The notes under the pieces were generated by a model. That model worked only from the letters and a program-made list of their open reading frames with translations, made no database searches and was not told the DNA's origin. The position numbers and the translations under genes were made by a program. Shown here piece after piece: positions 1-10,500 of a stretch of DNA of 22,193 nt. How positions within the stretch are numbered: the first letter of the stretch is position 1; the number at the start of each line of letters is the position of its first letter. The DNA is taken from contig KN883042.1 in NCBI GenBank assembly GCA_000934455.1, positions 58,386-80,578 of the forward strand, given 5' to 3'. The stretch comes from Apostichopus parvimensis (Eukaryota; Echinodermata; Holothuroidea; Aspidochirotida; Stichopodidae).

Positions 1-70
1 TTTTTGGTGACGGCCAATAGGGGGGGGCGCGCGCCTGTTGCGCCCCCCTGGATACGCCCCTGTTAAACAT
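1..70 (-). mobile_element. Edge of a GC-rich transposon-like repeat
   Basis: Read on the - strand, this starts AACAGGGGCGTATCCAGGGG and runs into G/C homopolymers and a GC-alternating stretch, then off the window. The GGGCGT..ATCCAGGGGGG beginning matches the repeat at the right edge. It is probably the end of a non-autonomous element; the family cannot be named from this fragment. Confidence 0.4.
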
Positions 71-540
71 AGGAACCAAAAACATTAATTTTCATAATTT
101 ACCGTTTTACAGTGTGTTATCCGTAACGTCGTAATAAAATAGCGACACTGCCGATCACATCGTTACAGATTCGATGAAGGGAACTAGGGGTTGAGAAGGG
201 ATCAAATTGTTTTGTTTTCGTATCCATGCAGGCTCTATCTCGGCTGATTTAAAACAAAACAAGGCACTGTACAGCAATTAGCTACGCGTGTCGGCGTGTG
301 TACACCGTGTGATAGCTTGTTTTTCTTCGTTCAGAATATGTCAAAGATAATTACGTCAGCAACAACTTATAGGGCTATACGAAATTATTATCCAACCATC
401 TCGCTTGATACTTATTTGTATGTGTAAAAAGAATAAGTAGGTTAATTGTAATAAACATTTACGTGAGATAAGATTAAAAATAATAGGTTACATACCTTGA
501 CCTATTTCTAATACAATTTTAAGAGGAGAGGAAATGTGGG
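71..540. other. Upstream flank with no recognisable gene
   Basis: AT-rich sequence, with stops in all frames. Neither coding nor RNA-gene structure was seen. Confidence 0.5.
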
Positions 541-1022
541 ACTTGTGTGTTAGTAATTGAATTGGCTTAAAGTTAACACAGATCATTCATTGGGGGGAGC
601 ACCAAACTGGTTTATGTTTTATTTTGATTATACTATATCTTTGCGTCATGCAGACGTCACAGAGAATGTTAGATTCACAAAGTTCATGGTGGTGGCCTAC
701 TGCAAATAGTTTTCATAAATTATGACGTTCACCGTTGCCATGACCGCACAAGGCATGTATGCTGGACGTACGTATGATATACACACGCGCACGCGTAAAT
801 TACAAGGCCTTGCGGTTGTTAACCCGTCCGCCTAGGCTAGATGTAGAAGTAGAACTGTAATGTTGTTACCTGTAAGCTTCGTGCGTGTAGACTATAGACA
901 TAAGCTAGACAATGATCTGCCACAAACTAACAGTCTTATGTATTTGGTCGGTCTAATTGTCAGTTGTCACTATACGGCAGGGGAAAGCTATATGTCTCTT
1001 CTCGGTCGAGTTACATATTCTG
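541..1022 (+). repeat. Tandem duplication, copy 1
   Basis: Shares long collinear blocks with 1034-1539, for example TGAATTGGCTTAAA, GGGGAGCACCAAACTG, ATACTATATCTTTG, CAAATAGTTTTCATAAATTA and TTGCGGTTGTTAACCCGTCC. The spacing between matching blocks grows from about 493 to 536 bases because copy 2 holds extra sequence near 1189-1222. The copies are diverged, so the duplication is not recent. Confidence 0.85.
912..1007 (+). pseudogene. Broken copy of CATSPERE exon 1
   Basis: Matches exon 1 base for base over most of its length (same ATGATCTG start). One A is missing (CTAACAG against CTAAACAG), so the frame from the ATG stops after 14 codons. The donor GTCGTGAGTT is reduced to GTCGAGTT, losing the GT. 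The hydrophobic part (LMYLVGLIVS) survives in another frame. It is unlikely to serve as an alternative first exon in its present form. Confidence 0.7.
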
Positions 1023-1033
1023 AGAACATTGCG

Positions 1034-1539
1034 CCTTGTGTGTTATAATTGAATTGGCTTAAATCTTAACAGAGATCATTACTAGTTGGGGAGCACCAAA
1101 CTGCCATTCTTCATGTTTTATTTGAGTATACTATATCTTTGTGTCAGACGACACAGAGAAGGTTAGATAATATTTACAAAGTTCATCAACATGTCCTGTC
1201 TTTGCATCATGGTAAAAGTTATGGTGGCCAGCTACTATACTGCAAATAGTTTTCATAAATTATGACGTACACCGTTGCCATGGCCACACAAGACATGCAT
1301 GCTGGACGTACGTATGGTATACACACGCCTAACATTACATGGCCTTGCGGTTGTTAACCCGTCCCTAATGTACTAGACTAGATGTAGAACTGTACATGTT
1401 GTTACATGTAAGCTTCGTGCGTGCAGACTATAGACATAAGGTAGACAATGATCTGTCACAAACTAAACAGTCTTTTGTATTTGGTCGGTCTTATAGTCAC
1501 TACGGCAGGGGAAATCTTTGTCTCTTCTTGGTCGTGAGT
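1034..1539 (+). repeat. Tandem duplication, copy 2, carrying exon 1
   Basis: Second copy of the block at 541-1022. It contains the intact coding exon 1 with start codon and GTGAGT donor, and presumably the 5' UTR and proximal promoter. No clear TATA box or initiator could be chosen. Confidence 0.85.
1448..1533 (+). CDS. CATSPERE: CATSPERE exon 1, signal peptide
   Basis: Encodes residues 1-28 and two bases of codon 29. Basic N-region MICHK is followed by the hydrophobic core LNSLLYLVGLIVTTAG, with likely cleavage just before Glu22. The start is fixed by an in-frame TAG at 1442-1444 and an A at -3. A strong donor GTC|GTGAGT follows, leaving phase 2, which matches exon 2. The exon lies in the second copy of a tandem duplication. 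Its assignment is inferred from phase, signal-peptide character and position; no transcript was seen. Confidence 0.72.
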
Positions 1540-4500
1540 TACCTAGCGTTAATTCTTAAGCTTACGCTTACCGTAGCATAACCTAACTTGGGCATATAGG
1601 CTACATTACATAGGCCTAGACTAGCTGGGCCTAACATTGCCTTTTTCGACCTAGGCCTAGTTTATCTTACTTCTTAGCCTCGGACCATGTAGTATAGGCT
1701 AACGCTACACCAAACATGGGACCCAACGGAAATTTTTTCTATGGTTGGCAGAAATTCCACATGTGATATGGTTCTTGATTTTTTACTTCAAAGTTTCATC
1801 TTGATATTATTCTAACTTTATCCTAGGTAGCCTAGACCGAACTCCGAATTTACGTTAGGCCTAACCAACGTCAAGAAAGTGGGCCTAAAATACGATATGA
1901 CGTAGGCCTAGGCCTACGTTGGTACTATTTTTAGCCTATAGGCTAACGCAAAACAATAAGTTGCAAGTTGATTGCCGCGATTAGCGTAGAATATTTCGTC
2001 TTGAGACGTAAAACTATCAAGGAATATCAAATGAGATTACCATACAAAATAAAAGTACTTAATTCCAGGAACTGACAATTTGTTTTCCGTTAATATGCTA
2101 TTTTATTTGAAAAGAAACAGTTGTAGACCAAGCTAGGATATTCCAAGACTATATTTAATTTGTAGACTTAGCCTAGCCTAATTTCTTTGGTTTGCATTTC
2201 CATAACTTTGCCGCACTAAGCAAATAGTTCATTATTTTAATGTTAACATAATAATAATAAACCATATCGTGTATAGAAGCGCATAATTTAGTGTGACCAT
2301 TGGATACGCAACCCACAAACATCATACAAACTCTTTAATTTACTTCTCAACAGTTAAAGAGAACCCCCCCCCCCCCTCCCCCCAACAAAGAGTCGGTTTC
2401 GGAGAATAGAATAAGATACACGTTTACTTTTGTGGCCAATAAACACCGTAAAAACCGGATATAAAACTGGTCTTCTGTTAGAAATACTTACTAACAACCA
2501 GATAAAAAATTCTAGAATTTCCAGCCAACCACAGATATTTTTCCGAATGGAATTGAAATGTGACAAAGGTTTTGAGATGTCGTTTAACGTATTGCTTTTT
2601 TTTTATATCCAGTTATTGTAGGCTAGGCCTAAGATATATCTAATTAATACTGGTCCCCTTATACCGACCCTGAAGTCCATGATCAAAATGTTGCACGAAC
2701 GAAATACCCGTTTATGATAGGTTAGACTAAAATGAACGGCTCATTATCAGTTCATTTACTGTAAAACAAAATGGAATCGGAATTATTGATTTGAAGAAAG
2801 GTAAACTTAAAAGCTTTTCTTTCAATTTTTACAGATTAAGTCAGGAAGGGTCATCGGATTCCCTTTTTGGGTTCGACACCCGTAGTAAAGTAAGAAATTT
2901 TTATTGTGTTAATTTCTTTTAGAAAATGCAAATGTGAAGATAACGAAGTGCGTTAACATTTTTTAAGTGGAGAAAAAAATCAATCTTTTTTGCGAAATCA
3001 ACGCAAAAGCTCAAAGGGCTACAGCAAGAATGACTGTAGTATCAACAGTCATTTTGATATGATATGGAAATATATTGTAAAAAAAAAAGTATATGGCATT
3101 GGTACAGATTTACGAAATGGCTTGTACCTGCAATGATCCTATTCACATCTCTTCAGAGATGACGAAGTGGTCGGTAGGTAAACTAGAAAAGTTTAAAGTT
3201 CCCAAGTAAAAATGTTATTTGATATCATTCTCCGGTGCTATCTTTCACAATCTATATAACTTTGAATGGATTAACATCAGCAACAAGGCCCGAACTAAAG
3301 TGCCAACGTCATCATTGACTTGGTATTTAATGGACACTGAATTCCACACTTTAAATTACATCATGGAATATCTAAAAACCGGAATCGACAACGAAATCTT
3401 ATTAACACTCCCTTGTTCGGGGTTAGATCATGATATATAAAACCTTAGTGCGAAGTATACCAATCCTATGTCATTCCTTTAGCGTACATTGTCTGTTAGC
3501 TAAATATGTGTTGCACCATGGAGGTTTGTTTTTACCTCCATGGTTGCACAAACTTTGAATAATATATGACAGTACATACAGTTAAAGCTGTCTTATTGTA
3601 TTTCTGAAATAATTATTGGTGCATTTGATCTTTGTGACTTGTAATAAAGTTAAGAATTTGTTATTGTTCGGAATTAAATATAGAGAAACAAAAATCCCCG
3701 ATTATTCCGTTCCAGGTGACTCTACGTTTCCATGAAAGGGGTGATGCCCAGTTGTTTGAATTTATCGAGTGGATACCACCTTCATCGTGTGCATTTTCAT
3801 CGACAAAGTAAACTAAAATTGGTTCAGTTACAACTAGATTTGCAGTTTCCTTGGTTTATTTCATATATATTCATTGTATATTGTTGTTGTCAAACGTGTA
3901 GTAACAAAAACGTAACTGTTAGAATAAGATAAAGTTAAACGCTTCTTCCAACAATGAGGGTTCTAGGACAAAATCCCCCCGGACAAAATCCCCCCGGACA
4001 AAATCCCCCCAGCCAAAATACCCCCAAACCAAAATCCCCCCGGACAAGATCCCCTCAGACAATATCCCCCTGACCCATACAAGCCTGCCTGCAACAACCA
4101 GGGATGGCCCAGGTGTGACAGTCAAGGCATGGGTCATTGCACTGGTTAGGGTACCGGTCAGGGGACTGGTCAGGGTACCAGTCAGGGTACCAGTGAGGGT
4201 ACTGGCAAGCGTAACTGTGAGGGCTCCTGTTAGGGTACCTGTGACAGGGGAATGGGGGGGACCGGGGGACGGTAACGGGATGACGGTACCGGGATGACGG
4301 TACCGGATGACGGTACCGGATGACGGTTCCAGATGACGGTACCGGGGGGACCGGGGGACGGGGATGACGCATTTTTGTAAAGAATTGATGGGATTTTTTA
4401 TAGTTGGGGGGGGGATTTTGTCCTGGGGGGATTTTGGCTTGGGGGGATTTTGTCCAGGGGGATTTTGTCCAGGGAGATTTTGGCTCGGGGGGATTTGGTC

Positions 4501-7500
4501 CTAGGGGGATTTTGTCCGAGGGGGTTTTGTCCGTGTGGGTTTTGTCCGGGGGATTTTGTCGGGGGGGATTTTGTCCTGTCACCACAATGAGCCCGGTGTT
4601 TACCAATTAAGTTTCAATATCCTTCCTAATTTAGACTAAAGTGTGTATTCATATGTTTAACAGTCACTGAACACCTGCAGGTAAGTGTTGGTGCTACAGT
4701 GTCATTCTCAAGGCCATTAACGACCCCTTTAAGTAAACCAACTTGTGTATCTCAGGTATTATACCATCAAATTTATATCTAGCAACGCAGACTAGATTTG
4801 TGACATCAATAATGAAAAGCGTATTTTCGGATTCACATCGTCGTAATTTAGGCACACGTACCTGCCGCTCCTCTTTTTTTTTGGCTATAGGTCTACATTA
4901 CGTTTTAGCTTTCGTTAAAATTAAGTTGCAATTAGGTTGTAGGCTAATGGAAGATATATAGTTATTACACTTATTCGATTCTTTATGTATGTAACAGCCT
5001 CATCCCATATATGTATTGTATCTTTAATGTGTTACAATATAATCGAATTAATTTCTTTGTTCATCTTGCAAAGCTTTGCTTTAATATTCATTTCGCACAG
5101 CAATACGGATTCTTATTTAACATGTCCAGAAGGAAGTTATTATATTTCTGTCAAAATGAGGAGAAAGGATTCCAACGACACCGTAAGTATGACTAAAAAA
5201 GGTTGAGTCAAAGATCAATATCATAAAATTATTTGAAATATTTAATCTTTTGAATTAATATTAAAAAGAGAGAATTCTCATGAGTGTGATTTTTGATTCA
5301 CTTCTTCTTCTTCTTCACCCTTGACGAGAAGGTTACTGTAAGAAATTCTCTGAATCACGCGCTTGACACGTAAACATGTAAATTGGCTAAAGCAAATTGT
5401 CGTGAGTGTAAATAGATTAAAAACTTTGAATGTATTAACAACAGTAACCCAAGCTCTAGCATCACTCATTTCGTCATTGACGTTTCCTTTTCCTTCCTTT
5501 TGTTTTACAGATCACAGAATCTAAGTTTACTCGTTTCTTGGACCAGCCGTTTTGCTATAAGTGGTACGCCTTCACAGATTTAAGGTAATCTAACAGTCGG
5601 ATAGTTTCTCTTTAAGCTTACTGTGATGTGTACTTTTATTTTGTAAGTTCATATAAGTAAGGCTACCTCTCATCTCAACACGTAGACATGGTTACAAAAT
5701 GTTGTTACTGCATTAGATAAAATAAGTGTTGTTACATTTTTTCTTTTAAGTGAGTGGAGCAATAGAGGCGAGGCCAAACTCAGAATATGGGTAACGGACC
5801 CAGTGTATCAAGGCAGTGCTGAAAGTAATAGTTTAGCCAAATATCCTTCACAGGTAAGTAACAATTGCCTCTGTGTCTTTATCATCTCACAATGTTCACC
5901 CCGAAGTGAATACTGAAATTGGTGTACTAATGGCATTGCGTTTCATAATGTATTTATCACAGCACTCTCGAAGACTAACAAATTTATTCCAAGACAGTGG
6001 ACAAGAGCCACTTCCGTTGGAAGTCTTTCCGGAAACAAAGGACGAATTGCAGTGGAACAACGTTTCGTACAGTCGTAATGGGTAAGCTGTACTTTCAATA
6101 CAAAGTCTAGTATTGATGTTAACTGGTTCATCTCATCTTTACGACATATCACATTCTCTTACCCAATTTTAAGTAAGGTAAACCATGGGAGCATTTTCAT
6201 GTAATAGGCCTATTTACTTTATCTAAAGGTATTGGACTGTTTTCATGAACATTGGCGAAAGACTACAATATGTTGTAAGGATCGACGACAAACCTGGCTT
6301 AACAGTGGATGCGTGTCTTATTCGGTAAGCATGTAACCACTTAAAGCATTCTTTAGAAAATTAAACTTTAAATGTTATTGTAATCTAGTTGCCACAAAAC
6401 TTCTTTTCCCGAATATGTGCGCACAGCGGCCTTCCATGAACGTCACGATATGTGTTTATAGTTTAATATTGAAAATGGAAGCAAAAACATATGAAGTACT
6501 AGTAAAAAACAACATTCAAGAAGTACAGGTTTAAGAGAAATGAAGTTCAGTATATCTGTGTATTTTTAACGAAATGTTAACATTTTCTGCAAGACGAAAA
6601 CACATCTATAATAGTTAATTATTGACAAATATTACGCGTGAAGTTAACGTCTCACACGTCATGTCTTACGGTATTACAATCAGAGAAAATGATCAATTAC
6701 ACTTCAAGGAAACGAACGTCTCAAAGGGGATTATTAATTTGTAGTACACGTGTCCTCCAAGAGATATAAGCGTATTTTGGAGTTCATCATACAACAAATA
6801 TTTTGAACAAAAATAGTTAGATCTACTTCAACCAGGTAGAAAAGATTGATCAAATAGCAACACGATGTACTAAGAAACGATAAATCAAATTTAACTATGG
6901 AATATCACGTTTCCTGATATATCATTTCCGACAAGTTTATATTGAGCTCACAATCGATGATCATGCTATTTCTTCAGATAAGTTCCTTGGTGTAATAATC
7001 GATAATCACGTTACCTGGAAACCTCATATTCAGAAAGTTGAAACTTTTGTTTCTAAGTATATAGATGTCATCCATGCAGAATCAAGTCTTTCGTTCCTAA
7101 GAGTGTTTTGCTGTTGTTGTATAAACCTGTTATTTTACCCCACCATTATTATTGTGCTATTGTCTGTTTATCCGTCTTCAGTAAATAGTCTCTTTCTGCT
7201 TCAGAAAAGAGGGATTAGAATTATTTGCAACACTTCCTCTTATCATCATGTCCTTATTTAATGAATTAAAACTCTCAACAATTTTTTATATTGATAAGTA
7301 TACCAATTAGGAATTATCATATATAAATGGCGTGAAAATTTATAGCCTCGTAACTTTTCAAATTTGTTTACCTTTACCGAAAATATTCATACATATCGTA
7401 CGCGAAATAATCAAACTTTATATGTACCGCTCACCCACTCCACTATTGGGTTCCATGATCCCAGAATTTGGAATTCGCTTGACGCTAAAGTTGCTTCTAC

Positions 7501-10500
7501 TAGGTCACTGTTAAGTTTTAAGAATAAATTAAAAAAATATTTACTTCGAACAAGATAAGATATATCTTCTTAAGTTAGTCTGTATTGTACTCTAAGTTTC
7601 TCTTCTTCACTTTCTCCTCCGCCTCTATTCTCCCCTTCTCTCTCTTCTGATCCTTTGCTTTACTAATTGCCTTTTTTTGTTATGATAATTCCATTTATAC
7701 CTTTTCTCTTGTAAGGTGGCCTGACCACGAGAAGCTATGCTTCTGTCAGGTCTCCCTCACACTCATTTTTATAATACTTGTAACACTTGTGATATTTTGA
7801 TCTGTTATGTTTGTATTATGGAAAGTGGAACTAAAGAACTTCAAGAACGTGGCAATTTATTTTAGAAATCATGTAATTAACTGAGAGCAATACGGTTCTT
7901 GTTTCATAATGAAAAGTCACGATGTAAATTAATAGTTCCTTTTTTTTCTCTCGCTCACAGACCTACCAAGGTTTCCATTTCAATTCCTAAATTCAAGAAA
8001 CAAATGCCATCTGAAGATGACTTAAAACTGACAGGGCTTCTCGACTTGAGAACAGCTATAAAGGACCCGTGTGCAATGCATGTGGTAGTATCAATACGGT
8101 TCGTATACTAAAAACCTGTATTCATTGTCATCGAAAAGTAGTTTCATACATATGATTTGCAGACTTATATCCAAAGTAGTTCCGCTATATTCGCGCAATG
8201 TAAACATCCAAAGGATCGTGATAAATATCAGTATTAAAAAATATAACGATTGGCCGAAAAAGATAAATAAGTTTACTGGTAAACATGATCATTTCATTTT
8301 TCAAGTGTTTCCATCGCATAGACGAACTATGTGAACTGTGGTGAGATAGCATTTATTTGCAATCAGCGAGTTGTCCTATGCCTACACAGCTGGAACGATC
8401 ATATTTTTTGTTCGTTTTCCTTTTTCTCTCACAGAAATATCGTGCTCTTCACGCAAAACGGATTTCTTACGACGTCGGAGGTTTACGTAAACAATACATT
8501 CATATCGGTAAGAAGTTGGCAAAGCTAGCCTTGTCCTCTGAGAGTCTACTGAAGGTCTCCACTGTAAATGTATGAATATCTTATTATATATTTTTTCTTA
8601 GATTAATGTCGGGCATAATGGAACGGAAATACTTTATTTTCATGTTATATTTTGTTAAAAACTAACAATCTCCAACCCCGAAGGATACAACTTGACAAAA
8701 CGACCCGTGGGGTGATAAGAAATTACATCTTTTCATCCTATATTAGCAGTAGTATTTATTCCTCTCTGGAGTCACTGTCAAAGACTACACCGAAAATGAA
8801 AACAAAACAGTCAATATATATATATATATCTGATTATTGAACTCTTATCATAAACGTGGAAGCTTTGTTGTTATGTGTTGTTTTTTTCTACAGGAAGGCG
8901 ACATGCTTGTTGATGTTGCATTCACCTTTGATAAATTGTACTTTCTCATGACGTCTGGTCAATTGCTTTACATGACAACAGATGGTTCTTTCCGTTCTGT
9001 TAAAGTTAAGTATTTATAAATATAATGCTATATAAATAAGTATAAGATATAAATACCCCACAACACTAGCACAGAGAAAAAAAACAGCATTGCATTTCTG
9101 ATATATACCGTAATTAATGTATTGTTTTAATCATGTTTTCTTCATTTACTAACTTTTGTTTGATTTTAGGCGTGAGGTCTCTTGGTTTGACATCAATTAG
9201 ATCAATCGAAATATGTCTTCCGTCGAAGAATTTTCTTGTAAGTTAATCAACTTAGTTTACCCTATCATTCATTTAAGGATCATCTGGTTATAAGAACGAT
9301 GCATTATTTCAACTATTTGCTTCTCCAATTCGGAATGGAATTATCCTATTACCAGTCGTGCTATAGTTCTGTTGCAAAAAGTGTTCGTTTCCTCTTTCTA
9401 ACAAGCACCAAAGTTTGTTTTCTTTATTATTTTACGCGTATGTCCTTTAAGCTCAGATCAAGAGAAATGATACTGGCCTGGAACGAAATGCAAATTTACC
9501 TTCTAGAAGATGGAGATACATTTCATGAGCTGCTTGTTCCTGATGACTTGACACAGATCTCTGCCACTGGCGAGCGAGTACAGGTTTGTGTAATGGTTCC
9601 CTTAATCCGATGAGATACAGCTTGCCCATAAATGTATGTGACAGAATGTATCGAGTCATTTTTCAAAAATAAATAAAACAGGCTTGATATTAGCCAATGA
9701 TATAAACACTCACATACGTTACAAAGCAACTCATCAGAGTTTTGTCGTGCTTAGCTAACGCCTGACTCTCGTGACATCTGTTAATCCTTGTGCCAAGTTA
9801 CATAGGTTATTTTATAATACAATGTTAGATTCTGTACCAGTTTAACAACAGAATAATAATGAAAACAAGAAATGGGCTCATAACCTGTTTCATCTAATAA
9901 ATGGCTGTCAAAATGTGCTGACAACTGTAAAGGAAATGTTCTAATTCATCGTTATTATCCGATGACCATTAATTTACTTTACATTGAGGTCAATAAATCA
10001 TTGTGACTAGAAGATAATCGCATGTCATGTTATACTTCTTTCTCCTTTGAAGGTTTTGATTGTGGATGCAGAATTCAGTGCAAATATCGATACTGTACAT
10101 GTGATGCTTCGAATTGGCAATCTCCCGAACTCATCAATTTTTGTTCTTTGCTACAACTTAATCAGTCAGCAGTGGACACGCTTAGGATTTTGGATTACAG
10201 ATTTATCACTTCGTAAGTAGCTACAAAAAAAATTACGAAATGAAATATAGAGCAATATGCTGTGACCATTTCTCTCTCTCTCTCCTGTCATATATAAAAA
10301 CAAACTATGAATAATTCATTAACCTTAAAGATCCTCGCAGTTGTTACCGTATATAGTTCATTTATTACAAATATGCTACCTACATGATAAGTAGCTTCCA
10401 ATCGAACGATGGTAAACGATCTTGTTCCGTTATTCGTTATACACGTATTTTTGGTTCGTATTTATTGCAATAACGCGTAATATTTTCAGCACATGTACGG

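Larger units (their letters stand above)
3959..4583. mobile_element. Fold-back DNA transposon with minisatellite arms, in intron 3
   Basis: The left arm (3966-4075) repeats GGACAAAATCCCCCC-type units. The right arm (4406-4576) carries the same units inverted (GGGGGGATTTTGTCC). The centre has GGTACCAGTCAGG-type repeats (about 4140-4245) and GATGACGGTACCGG-type repeats (about 4275-4345). The ends read GGTNNNAGGACAAAATC inverted, and an identical 8-mer, ACAATGAG, flanks both sides. No transposase is present. An 8-bp duplication is typical of hAT-superfamily elements, so a non-autonomous relative is possible. Confidence 0.75.

Noticed and set aside
860-1048. Open frame over copy 1 of the duplication
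   Set aside because: It reads the broken exon copy in a shifted frame, lacks the GT donor needed to splice to exon 2, and has no independent support.
2547-2611. Alternative first exon (MSFNVLLFFYIQ)
   Set aside because: The phase would fit exon 2, but the donor (CCA|GTTATT) is weak and the signal peptide is poor compared with the exon at 1448.
3219-3440. 73-residue open frame in intron 2
   Set aside because: It reads as ordinary-looking protein but has no good splice sites and is not needed for phase between exons 2 and 3; no similarity was recognised.
4055-4606. 183-residue open frame on the - strand, the longest in the window
   Set aside because: It is entirely a translation of the minisatellite arms and core of the fold-back element (Pro/Lys/Asp and Tyr-Pro repeats). 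Its low complexity follows from the DNA repeats, and it has no splice or start context.
4985-5100. Signal-peptide-like start (MCYNIIELISLFILQ) in front of exon 4
   Set aside because: First taken as exon 1, but the hydrophobic run is the T-rich tract before a good acceptor at 5100. Exons 1-3 upstream fit in phase and match the N-terminal part of the family.
9278-9451. Upstream extension of exon 13, open through the intron
   Set aside because: The frame is open by chance through a T-rich tract; the TTTAAG acceptor at 9451 follows a long pyrimidine run and gives the right phase.
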